From: Sorghum bicolor
Lineage: Eukaryota > Streptophyta > Magnoliopsida > Poales > Poaceae
NCBI RefSeq assembly: GCF_000003195.3
Contig: NC_012870.2
Coordinates: 6,626,501 to 6,690,500 of the forward strand
Length of the DNA stretch: 64,000 nt
Direction of reading: 5' to 3'
In this document: piece after piece, positions 9,601-19,883 of the stretch
Position numbering within the stretch: the first letter of the stretch is position 1
Layout: each line of letters starts with the position of its first letter
Notes under the pieces: model-generated
Database searches by the model: none
What the model was told of the DNA's origin: nothing
Seen by the model: the letters and a program-made list of their open reading frames with translations, nothing else
Translations under genes and position numbers: made by a program

Positions 9601-12600
9601 TAATGCCCAAACATCTACCTGGTGCAGGAAACAAGAACAAATGTTTTGGTAAGACAAACTAAAGGAAGAATTCCAGCTGCCAAAATAATTTTCTCAACAT
9701 TGCAACTAGGGATGAAAACGGTACGGATATTTTCCGACCGTATTTGAGACCGAATTCGTTTAGAGGGATTCAGACCAGTTCGTATCCGAGTTCGAATGTT
9801 CTACATCCGATACCGTATCCGTATCCGAGTACTTAAATCATATATTTATGATGTCGACATCCAATCGTATCTTATCCGATATAGTTGACATTATCCGTAT
9901 TCGAATCCGAATTCGACCAGAAATACGAAAACAAATATGATATCGATGATATCCGTCCGTATCCGATCCGTTTTCATCCCTAATTGCAACCAGTAGACTT
10001 GTTTTGGAGGCTTAGTAGTAGGTAATGATTTTATTTTATTTTTTTTTTGCTTGAGGAACCATCAAGAGACAAGGAAAAGAAATAAACATGTTTTGGCACT
10101 GGCAGGGGTTCCATAACAATTATTTAATGGCTTTTATGAATTTACGTGTAACCTTGTTCTGCCATATGCAAGGACATTCCACACCCAAAGAAACAAAATA
10201 TTAAAGAAATCCTGTTCACTGAAAACCCAATCATAAATTTACGGCCACCAAGTCTTTAGAGTAAAATGGCAACATCCACAAAAGCTGCTAAAATGAACAA
10301 TTCCATAGCTGAACACCGTAGAGATGATAGCATGATACCTTTCCATCATAACGACTTTCTTGAATGACCTCTGGTGCCATCCAATGTGGAGTACCAATGA
10401 ACTGAAAGCATAAACATGAAGGGTCAAATTATGGAAATTAGTGTGCCACTAAAACCTTTATTCTTTCCAAAAACCATTGCATTATTTTTATTTGGTAAAA
10501 GCTGTACAGACTGAGCTTAGAGAGCGATGCTGACAGTCTGTTTCACAATGATAGTTATTTTACTGTAAAATTGGGACAGTTTGTCCTTGCATTTTGGTAG
10601 AAGTACATATTAGCGCCCCAACAACAGAAACATCCAAGACACCGTATGCATGTATGGTGAGATTTTGTGTTGTGCGGATGCAGTCCTGATGGATTTGGTC
10701 TCAATGCATGACTGCATGCCAATACGACAAGTCAGTATGTGTATTTAGAAGTGTTTGTTTGTGTGTGCATGCAGAAAAGCAATGGATACCATCGAGAAGA
10801 GGGCACCAACTGTTGTCGGCACACTTTACTACGAAAGGGTGTGGGTGGGTGGGGTAGAACTATTTGTTATGGGCTCCTCAAGCATTTATGTATTGTCATG
10901 ATTGGAAACTAGAGAAGTGTAGCAGCCAAGAAGGTGTACAAGAGAGAAAAAAAAAAGAGTAGAAGTATCAGCAGCAGTAGAAAGGGGAGTAGATTGTTTT
11001 TTTATATTGGTTTCTAGCTAGATATTAATAAATTCCATAGTCAATTCTTGTAGTATGGTACTACATTATATCATCGTCCTAGGGAACCTGAACTTGTATT
11101 CTACCCTGATTTTCCAAACTCTCACTCACATACCTCCTCCTAGATCTAGCCAATTATGAACTATCAACTATCCTACCTGATTTGGACTCCCTGTGCACTA
11201 ACTCTTCCTCTAGTGTCAAGCAGAGTCCATAACTTGGAGGTAAGATGACGCCCTGGATAATATTTCCCACTTGGAGGTTCATTGTGATTATGATTTCCAA
11301 CAGACCTGTTGGTTTGATATGCTAATGTCACAGTAACCCTCTACGTTCTTGAATAGCTCCAGCAAGGCAGCAATTTGCCAGATCGAATGGAGCATCGCAG
11401 TCATCAAGAACAGAAGAATTGTTGAGTGGTGGCCTAGGAAGAAGCCAAATGGGGGAGTGAGCAGATTCATAATGGGATATATGGGGACTAGAGGCTGTCA
11501 CGACAAGAAAGGGAGAAGAAGCAGTGCAGAGAGTATTTGTACAGGAACCACTTCAACTAGGTTCCACCAGTATGGGTTTCAAAGAATGGAAGAAATGCCA
11601 AGGAATTAGGCGAGGCATACTAGATAACAAATATATACTTTCTTATTTTTCATTTTAAACCTAATAGACCATAATGCACTTGCAGTATGACACTTAAAGA
11701 AACAGTTAGGACTTCACAGCAATCATTTTCCAACACAGACTTGCTTCAAGTTCCCATAAAAGTACCATCACATTGAAGAACTATGCACAAGCACAAATGG
11801 GTCCGCTTATGGTAAACTGGCATGGACAAGTTTCATCTGCCACTTCATTTTGTTTGTTACATCGATGTGAAGTTTCTTGAACTATGGATTTGAATGGCAA
11901 AACAAACACTGTTTAGAATACCGTGTTGCGCTTTGACATGGTTCTTGTCAGCTGGGCAGCTACACCAAAATCACCTGTTTTGCACATTGTTGTGGCGCCA
12001 CAGCATGCCGACCACAGAGTCAGGACATGCAGAAATATGGGTGCTAAGAATGCAAACTAAAACTTTTGAAGAAAACAAATGTGCTTACCCAACTTCACCT
12101 CGCCTTGCTCAGTTAGAAGAATGTTGCCACCCTTAATATCTCTATGAACTTTAAAAATGGAGTGCAGGTAAGCAAGGCCCTGGAAGAAAATAAGCACGCA
12201 AAAGTTCAATATCCAAATACATTTAGTTGCCCAACAAGGCAGCAAATACTTCAAATCTGATGCAACTATGTTAGAACCTTTAGTGCTTCTCTACATATAT
12301 AAGCTATTTGGGATTCATCAAGAGGCTCCTCTGTGATGCCTATCAAATCAGCAACACTTCCACCACCACAGTACTCCATAACTATCTGTAAGTTGAGAAT
12401 CGCATTTGCATCAAGCCCATGTTAAATGACTCAAGAAGTAGAGAAATCTCCCAATGATAGTTATTTCTTAATGTTAATAAAATGGATACTATCAGGCTAT
12501 TTGATTGTACCCATAGGTAGTCCTCTCCTTGGTAGCTTCCAAAGTAGCGGACAACATTTGGATGGCTACACTGCTGCAGCATCTCAATTTCTCCCCGTAT

Positions 12601-13870
12601 GTCTTCATATCCTTCTTCCTGAAAACCAAAGATACATACTTATATTTTGGAAAAATGCAACGACTCGGAAAACAGACAGCAACCACATTTATGAGATTCT
12701 CTCACAATTGAGCCCATGCAAACAAAATGCTCACAACAAAAGCAATATGGTTGCCAAATATGAAATATGTCTCGGGTGGCCTTTCAGAATATTCACAGAA
12801 CTTTGTAATAGAAAATTAGAAACTAACCCCTTCTGTTAGTGAGATAATCTTGACAGCCACAAGCTCCTGCGTTCTGAGATCCCTTGCTTTGTACACTGCA
12901 CCATATGAGCCTTTCCCTGCATTCCCAATTGAATTTTGCATTTCGCAAAACAGCTCAAAGCTTCAGCCATTCTACAAGTAGACATACAGAACTAATGAAA
13001 CAATAATTCCAGAGCAAGAGGCGCACCAAGCTCATGGAGCAGCTCGTACTTGGTGGAAGGATCCTCTCTGGTAACACTGTCTGGCGCCGAGCTCACTGAT
13101 GGCTTCCGCCTTGAATGCTGCTGCTGTTGTTGCTGCATCAGAGGCGACGGTTGCCGGAGCTCCTCTGTCTGCTCCACCGCTGGACTCCAGAAAGAGGACC
13201 CGAAACCCCCGCCGCCGCCAGAAGCAGATTCATAGGAACTGGAACCCCCGCTGGTGTGGCGAATGAAGGTGCCAGAGAACGACCCGCGGGGGCTCGACGG
13301 GCTCCCTGGTCGGCGGATGAATGTGCCGGAGACCGAGTCCCGGGGGCTCGACGGGGTGCTAGTCCGGCGGATGAATGTGCCAGAGACGGATTCGTGAGGG
13401 CTGGACGAGCCCCCGGAGCGACGGATGAATGTGCCTGAGGCGGACCCTCGAGGGCTGGAGGAGGTCCCCCCCGAGCGTGCGGTGGAGTGGACGACGAAGG
13501 TAGAGTATGGGTCGTCATCGGTAGCGCGGGGGCTGGAGCGCCGCAGATCCAGGAACGGAGATCGAGCGGAGGCCGGGGCGCCGCTCTTGAAGACCACCGT
13601 AGCGGAGAGGGAAGCATCGTCGGGGTCGGAGGAGTAGGCGTCCTCGTCTTCGTCAAAGGAGGGGCCGCCGAAGTCCTTGGGGAGCCGCTGGAGAAGCGGA
13701 GGCAGCGAGGAGGGGTCTTCCTCCTCGTCTTCCTCCGCCCGCGTGGACGGGCCCCTGCCGCGCCTGCTGCCGCGGGCGTCGTCCTCGTCGTCATCGCCGT
13801 GGACGACGAAGGTTGAGTAGACGTCGTTTCTCTTGGGACGCGACCACGGCGAGCGCGGGGAGAAAGCCAT
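6604..13870 (-). CDS. SIK1-like: STE20/Hippo-type serine/threonine kinase, SIK1/MAP4K-like (3' end outside window)
   Basis: Thirteen exons on the minus strand: 13870-13027, 12916-12828, 12618-12511, 12385-12278, 12179-12089, 11974-11922, 10401-10339, 9618-9574, 9467-9432, 8793-8738, 7098-7017, 6908-6792, 6709-6604. All have GT/AG borders and keep frame over 599 residues. The start at 13870 (MAFSPRSPW) is preferred over an upstream in-frame codon at 13996. Residues 1-275 are acidic, Ser/Pro-rich and low in complexity, with four 18-residue repeats. The kinase domain follows: glycine loop [11 protein letters not shown] (about 282-292), K304, HRDIKGGN (395-402), DFG (415-417), TPHWMAPE (435-442). 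Its sequence matches plant SIK1-type Ste20 kinases, linked in Arabidopsis to cell division, organ size and immunity. The final exon ends in phase 1 at a good donor, and nothing down to position 1 continues it, so the C-terminus is beyond the window or lost. Confidence 0.9.
7155..7330 (-). mobile_element. Possible LINE 3' tail, opposite orientation
   Basis: A run of T (A on the minus strand) at about 7155-7164 is followed by sequence that on the minus strand reads as a LINE terminus (AATGCAATGATACAACTCTC then CTGCATGTCCC and poly-A). The 5' limit is unclear and I found no target duplication. Confidence 0.4.
7540..8205 (+). mobile_element. LINE remnant (reverse-transcriptase zinc-binding region and 3' tail)
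   Basis: In the kinase intron 7099-8737. Plus-strand frames encode [13 protein letters not shown], then [11 protein letters not shown], and after a frameshift [17 protein letters not shown]. This is the typical zf-RVT region at the end of plant L1-like ORF2. Further on, a frame rich in W/K/R ([14 protein letters not shown]) is also typical. The copy ends near 8205 with a T-rich tail, an ATG-CAG-type LINE terminus and a short A run. It is broken by a frameshift and in-frame stops. Confidence 0.8.
8938..9316 (+). mobile_element. Solo LTR related to the Ty3/gypsy family of 20-5258
   Basis: The 379-bp segment begins TGTCATGTGGG and ends CCCTTGACA, close to the termini of the 441-bp LTRs when these are read on their own strand. 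It is flanked by a perfect 5-bp duplication GTAAA (8933-8937 and 9317-9321). No internal element sequence adjoins it. It lies in kinase intron 8794-9431, antisense to the gene, and is the product expected of recombination between two LTRs. Confidence 0.85.
9707..9982. mobile_element. hAT-type MITE with 8-bp target duplication
   Basis: 276 bp with terminal inverted repeats TAGGGATGAAAACGG and CCGTTTTCATCCCTA and the 8-bp duplication ATTGCAAC on each side (9699-9706, 9983-9990). The interior is rich in CCGTATCCG-like repeats. It lies in kinase intron 9619-10338. Confidence 0.92.
13241..13456 (-). repeat. 54-bp tandem coding repeat, four copies, in kinase exon 1
   Basis: Four consecutive 54-nt units each encode 18 residues on the pattern SPxxSxSGTFIRRxxxxS; the first reads [19 protein letters not shown] degenerate fifth unit follows before a glycine run. 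The units keep frame. Elsewhere in the same N-terminus the motif YSTFVVH occurs twice. Confidence 0.9.
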
Positions 13871-14143
13871 GGCGTGCCACGCGAGGTGGGAGGAGACGGT
13901 GAAGGTGCTCGTCGGGAATGGCAAATGGGGAAAATTGTTTAGTTGGAGCCAGTTCACTCGAATCTGGCAAATATGGGTCGGGCTCGGATGGGCCATCCCA
14001 TTCTAGGCCCACGTGACATAGAGAATCCGGTCAAATTCTTCCTTCCCGCAGTCCCGCTAGGCCCACACGACCACACCCAGTCACCCGCAGCCACAGGCCG
14101 CAGAGAGCTTCCTCGAAAGGAGCTTCTCTTTTTTCTCCACTCA

Positions 14144-14370
14144 CCCCAAAAACCAAAAACTTTTCAAAATTTCTCAACACATCAAATATTACGACACATG
14201 CATGAAGCATTAAATATATACAAAAATAAAAACTAATTGCACAGTTTACCTATAAATCGCGAGATAAATCTTTTAAACCTAGTTACTCTATGATTAGACA
14301 ATATTTGTCAAATAAAAACGAAAGTGCTACAGTCTCAAAAACCAAAAAGTTTTCGAAACTAAACAAGGCC
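14144..14370 (-). mobile_element. MITE of the TTGTTTAGTTC family (copy 1)
   Basis: On the minus strand it starts GGCCTTGTTTAGTTTCG and continues through the family core (a block with TGTAGCACTTTCG, then TTTGACAAATATTG and AAACTGTG). The left edge is approximate. It is about 270 bp upstream of the kinase start codon. Confidence 0.7.
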
Positions 14371-14402
14371 TGACACTTGCACATCTTTTTTAAAAAATAT
14401 AA

Positions 14403-14740
14403 GGCCCTGTTTAGTTCCCACCTAAAAAATTTTCATCCATCACATTGAATCTTTAGACACATACATAAAACATTAAATGTAGATAAAAAATAATTACACA
14501 GTTTGGTTGAAAATCGCGAGATGAATTTTTTAAGCCTAGTTAGTCCATGATTAGCCTTAAGTGCTACAGTAACCCACATGTGCTAATAATAGATTAATTA
14601 TACTTAATAGATTCGTCTTGCAGTTTCCTGACGAGTTATGTAATTTGTTTTTTTTATTAGTTTTTAAAAACCCCTCCCGACATCCTTCCGACATATCCGA
14701 TGTGACCTAAAAAATTTTCATCTTCAATCTAAACATGCCC
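14403..14740 (+). mobile_element. MITE of the TTGTTTAGTTC family (copy 2, longer form)
   Basis: Ends GGCCCTGTTTAG and CTAAACATGCCC are inverted repeats, flanked by TAA on both sides (14400-14402, 14741-14743). That target size fits the PIF/Harbinger superfamily. Confidence 0.75.
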
Positions 14741-15113
14741 TAAGTGAAATGCAATAATGTGTTGTAGAACTTTTATAGGCTATCACACATGTGGTAGGGC
14801 GAGACCATCATTACATTCGAAGAAGAAATATATTCCGCAATCCACAATTGGGATAAAATAGCAAATCATCGAAAAGGGCCTGACCAATAAGAATCAGGTC
14901 AAGGGTTCATACAACTGTCATCAGCTATGCAGAGCCAAAAAAAAAACATATCATTGGGGTTTGCTATTAGATCAATCAATTGCTTATGCAGTTTCCAATA
15001 AAAAAAATGCTTATGCAAATTTCTCCCATATACAACTAAAGTTACATGAGCACATTCCTCCTGAAACGTAATACTGAAAGCATACTTTTGATTTGAATGG
15101 TTGAATCTACAAG

Positions 15114-18100
15114 CTATACGGTTTGTTTCCAGAATCTGATCGATCTATCATTTCCACAAATAACAAAAACTGGTTCAACTGGGGAGTGGTCGAGCCATCT
15201 GGGAGCACCAGTGCTGCCAGAGGGCAATCTTGCAACCTTTTCTGCAGTAAGTGCATCCCAGACGACAACCTGAAGAGTGACGTATCATAGTTAAGCTTGC
15301 TGAAATACAAATATATATACTGTTCTCAATTTGGAATTTACCTCATTGTTTTGTTCATCAACTGATAGAACAAATTCTTCGGTTTCATTGAAGACAGCCT
15401 GGATAGTAAGAACAGTTATTATCATATTTATTGTCTATCATAGCAAGGTTAGGTATGTTGTTATCCTAAGCTGCAAGCTCAAACCAGCCTATTTTCAAAT
15501 TAAAGAATTGCAATATTTTGTTTCCTAAAATTTTGGGTAAAAATAATATATATGGCACACGAGTAAATTTAAATCAGGAAAAAATAATAATCTTATAGAA
15601 ACACAGAGAAACTAACCTGACAACGAAATTGTCTGCGAATGGCTCCTGCATATTGCTTCACAAGTCGTCCAGTGCCAACTTCCCATAACTTGACACAAGA
15701 ATCTTTCCCACAAGATAGGACATACCTGAAAGAACGTAGTAAACTTCATAACAGATAACCAGAATACAGTGTGCAGTTTTATGAAAGAAATCCATGAACT
15801 ATCTAAGCATATACTTCGGGTAGTCAAAGTTCACTACATCAATTTTTTAGATCAATCTTATATGCAAGTGCATTCACGCTGCATATAACCACATAAACAC
15901 TAGGCCTTTCAGAAGAAGTCTAAAAAGTGTTTATAGGCAAGTTAGTTGTTTAGTGGTGAAATAGTAGGGTAAAGGAGAAAGAGTTATTCGTGTTATAAAG
16001 TTACGACACGTCTGAAACACAGGAAATTATCCAGGACATGTTATAAATCATTCAGAATCACTACAAGATTCCCACATTCCAAACAGGGTTTGAAGTAGTT
16101 ACTGTCTTGAATCATACAGCATATGCCTTTCTCTCTGTTCTTCAAACCAAACAATGACTGGATTTTATCTTGAGGGAAGAGCACCTTAGACATGCTGGTA
16201 GCTCGCTTACCTCTCATCTCTGGTGAAAATTGCGCTAGTAGCTTCTGCAGATCCATGTGCTCCAATAATAGGTCGAACACATTCAGCAGATACTCCATCC
16301 CAAATGCGCAGAGAACCATCTTTAGAAGCAGTCACATACAAGCTCCCAGTACAGGAGTAGCGTACCTGGCAGCAACATCAGTAAGCATGGCTGGCGGAGA
16401 ACTTTGATGAGAATATAACCAATGCAATCTAATGCTTGTGAATCAGAAGGAAAGAGAAAAGCTACCTGGTTAATGGGAGAACTAGAATCCTGTGCATTTG
16501 CTGATAAGTAGCATGTAAAAGTATTTATATCATATAAATGAGCAACTGGGTGATCAGTCCCTGCAAATAATTTTATCAGTGTCACTTGCTTCCAAATATA
16601 TGAAAATGAGTTTTTTTAAAAAAAATACATATTTGAATGTTAATATTTGACTATATGTAAGAAGAAAATTCCATACGATATGCTTGCAGTATTTTTCAAA
16701 TGCCCACGAGACAGAAACTGTTGATCCAGGAACGAAATCCAAATTCTTAAGCCCAAATATCAAATTGTTTTGGTGAAATGATTAAATTACTTTACAGATA
16801 ACAACTGAAAACATGTTAACAACTTATAATGCATAAAAATCAGAGCATATCAAACTGATATCAGACATCAAGAATCAGTTAATCACAGCAGAACTAGAAA
16901 TCAAATTTAAATTTAGTGAAAAGATCATAGTACCTGCTAAAAGGTAATCCCCACAAGGATGAAAACATACAGATCTAACATTATGAGTATCCTGCCAAGC
17001 ATTAACAAATGAGCCTGGTTAAATGCAATGAACACACCATTTTACATGATATATAGAGAGATTGGATTGCTAGAATTTACAACCTGAATAACTCTGAACG
17101 CTTTCCTCGCATTGGTCTTTGAGAAGTCAAAAAATCTGTTGAGCAAAATTTTTTCATGTACAAAACAATAACACAGATAGCAATTAATACCGCAAAAAAT
17201 TCCTAAAAAATCATGCTTAATCCTAGTATGAGCACTTCAAATAGACAATTTAACAGCACGGAGTGTAGACATCAAGGATAAGCATACTTTATTGTATTGT
17301 CTTTTGCAGCTGATATCAGTATTGGACTCTCAGGATGAAAATCCAGATCATTGATGGCCTGCAAGAAATCAATCATGTTTACGAGCACAGTGGAAATTTG
17401 AGCAATGGGAAATGAAGTAGAAACTAGTGAAAATGGAAAAAAATGTTGTTTATTAAAAAATTGAATATCATGTCAATGCTCCACACAGCTCAGTAAGCAA
17501 ATATCTAACTACAAATTGCAGCTGCTAGGTGTGCATCCAGTGTGCTAAACGTGAGTTGAGCGTGTGTATATAAGTGTGGTCTGTGGTGGCAGGTGGATTT
17601 GATCTACCCATGTATTTCAGTCTTTCTATAATGCAATGATATGCAGCTCTCCGCATATTAAAGGAAAAAAAATACTGCAGGAGACCTAACTCGGAGGCAA
17701 TCTTGTGGAAGTGTTGAAAAGAGTCTCACGACCTTGAAGAGTAAATAAACTGTCATATATGAGCAATACATGCTCACCTGTGTGTGATCATAAAATGTGC
17801 GAATCACAGGCCTGGCAGGACCATCTTTGGAGTCCCCTACCATAGTCTGCTTAATTTTAGCAACCTGCAGGACAGAGCAATAGTGAGTTACAAGTTGCAA
17901 CTAAGTAGAAAACAGCACAAGCCCCACCTAGCAACCTGAGTGGCAATTCAAATTTCAAGTTCACCTCAAAAAACTTAATGGATGTATCAGCACTCCCAGT
18001 TGCAAAATACTTCCCATCAGGACTAAATTTCGCACACCGGGCAGCGTTCTACAGAAAAATGCAATGGTAAGCCAATAAACATCAGTAAAATCTATTGTTG

Positions 18101-18781
18101 GTCAATCCCAAGTTGTCTACATAATCATGGTACTGTGATAAGTGCAAAATGTGCAATAGCAGTAGTAAATATTCAGATAAACAGGAGTCTGACACAAAAA
18201 TTGTTTCAACTTTCAAGTGGTGCATTTGCAAGGGAAAATTGGAATCATAAGCACCTTATGGTCAGAGACATGCTTCGCCTCGTGCTTGGGGAAGCTCTTG
18301 GATGAGCCCTTGACATCCTGCATACTACACAGCACCGGCGTCAACACTCCTCACCAATGTTCAGCACCAGAAAAAACACTGCCACTAGGCAACACCGCGG
18401 GGGCGCAAGGTTGGGGTTTACCTGAAATCCACGGCACTGGAGCCGAGCGGCTGCACCGCCCCACCGAACCCGGCGGAGTCGAATGCGGAAGCGGCTCCTC
18501 CTCCGCCCTCCGCCGCGAGGCCCTGCGAACCAACAGTGAGGGTTTAGGCCCGTGCAGAACAAATCCTAGGCCAGACTGCCGGAGGAAGGGGAAAGTGGGG
18601 GGACCTTGGCCACGAGACGTAGGAGTTGATTTGCGGGGACGGATTCGGCGGCGGAGATGGGGGTCATGGTGGCGGCGGCGACGGCGGCTGCGGCCTGCCC
18701 GAGGTTCTGGCTACGGAGGTGCGCCACGATGAGCGCGTTCACCTGCCGCAGCAGCTTCGCCTCCTGCACCGCCTCGTTCAT
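15114..18781 (-). CDS. CSTF50: Cleavage stimulation factor 50-kDa subunit (CstF-50) homologue, WD40 protein
   Basis: Thirteen exons: 18781-18605, 18522-18422, 18324-18255, 18048-17965, 17864-17778, 17358-17288, 17135-17084, 16991-16934, 16560-16466, 16365-16211, 15725-15617, 15398-15342, 15269-15114. They join in phase to give 423 residues. The N-terminal block (about 1-60, with LLRQVNALIVAHLR) matches the CstF-50 dimerisation domain. From about residue 105 come WD40 blades, seen as FSPDGKYFATGSADTSIKFF, FHPESPILISAAKDNTIKFF, SLYVTASKDGSLRIWDG and YVLSCGKDSCVKLWEVGTG, ending in RSIRFWKQTV. CstF-50 is part of the nuclear complex that binds the GU-rich element during pre-mRNA 3'-end cleavage. 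The start is the first ATG in the open frame. The exon 2/3 junction uses an acceptor that adds Ser-Met-Gln before DVKGSSK; a nearby AG would break the frame. Confidence 0.93.
17540..17670 (+). mobile_element. Probable LINE 3' tail in CstF-50 intron 5
   Basis: The stretch ends in a LINE-like terminus (CTATAATGCAATGATATGC, then CAGCTCTCCGCATATTAAAGG and an A run), similar to the LINE ends at 8150-8205 and, reversed, near 7155. The 5' border is unclear and there is no coding part. Confidence 0.4.
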
Positions 18782-19883
18782 TGCTTCGTTTTCGTCGCTT
18801 CGATTCCCCACCCTCCGAAGGACGAACAAATCCTTGGATGCCTTGCGCGGCGGATTCAGTTGTGACTGGACTGAAGCTGAAGAAGACTAGCAAGCTCCTG
18901 TCCTTTCTTGGAGTGGACCCCGGGCAACGTCTCAGGGAATGACAATATTTATAGTGGGAAATCCCAATAAAAGAACCACTTAAAATGGATGTCTTGGAAG
19001 AAATTACAAAATTTATATTCCTCATGTGAAACTTATAAAGCGCTACAACATTTATCCTAAAGTTTAGGAGAAGTGATCTTATTTTGATTTGAAGAAGAAA
19101 ATACGTTTGTGCCTCCATCGCAACCCATTTCCCAAAATCAGCGATTTTGATCACCATGAACGCTGCAGAGCTGAAAATGGTATCACGCCCAGAATCTGGA
19201 ATAGGTATCACGACATTTGACTGTAGTTTGACCACCAAACTAAACGCATAAATGCATAATGTCCAGGACACCCAAACGGCATCATACCAGCAAGATAGCA
19301 ATGAACATAATAAAGGGTCAAACGAATGGGTTATCGTCTCTCAGAAAGCGTTTCCCAGTTTGCTTAAGCATCATACATACTATGATTTGCTTCTCAGTGG
19401 GCAGCAACGTGTTCGACATTTTTGCATTCCAACAAGGGCAAAAAGATAATTGAAACCGCATGAAAAGAAGAGTCAAAACAGCATCTCCTGGAAACATTGT
19501 ACCATGTCATTACAACTGGTCTCAATCATCCAGCCTCGCTAAAACAAGCCTTCACGTATAAAAGAATGATAAATGTGTACATCTGATCTCGTTTATATTC
19601 ATCTAAAATGATCAGCCTAATCCATATTCAGCATAAGAGGCAAAAAAAAATATAGGCCCCTGCATTTTTTTGAGAATACTCTGCTCAGAGAACCAAAGTT
19701 TGTAAGGACTATTGTCTAGCATCAAATGACGTCTTTAACACCATCAAACATCCATGTTTAATACTTTCACCTATGTCAGCAAGAACTGAAGCTTCCGTTG
19801 GTGTACAGCATTATTACACTTCTGCTAATACAAAACTTCCAGAATTGTAGGAATTGCGTTCTGAGTTTAAGGCAGCTCAGAAA
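18782..19883. other. Intergenic region between CstF-50 and mitochondrial carrier
   Basis: This contains the CstF-50 promoter and leader (GC-rich near 18800) and the 3' flank of the carrier gene, both on the minus strand. I see no gene or clear transposon. Confidence 0.6.

Larger units (their letters stand above)
13871..15113. other. Intergenic region: kinase promoter and CstF-50 3' flank, two MITEs
   Basis: The kinase gene transcribes leftward from here. 13871-14143 is ordinary promoter or leader sequence. 14144-14370 and 14403-14740 are copies of the TTGTTTAGTTC MITE family. The rest, to the CstF-50 stop codon at 15114, shows no further gene. Confidence 0.7.

Noticed and set aside
13871..13996. 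Upstream in-frame start for the kinase at 13996
   Set aside because: The extra N-terminus (beginning MAHPSPTHIC) looks like translated leader, and the start at 13870 has the family-like MAFSPRSPW beginning.
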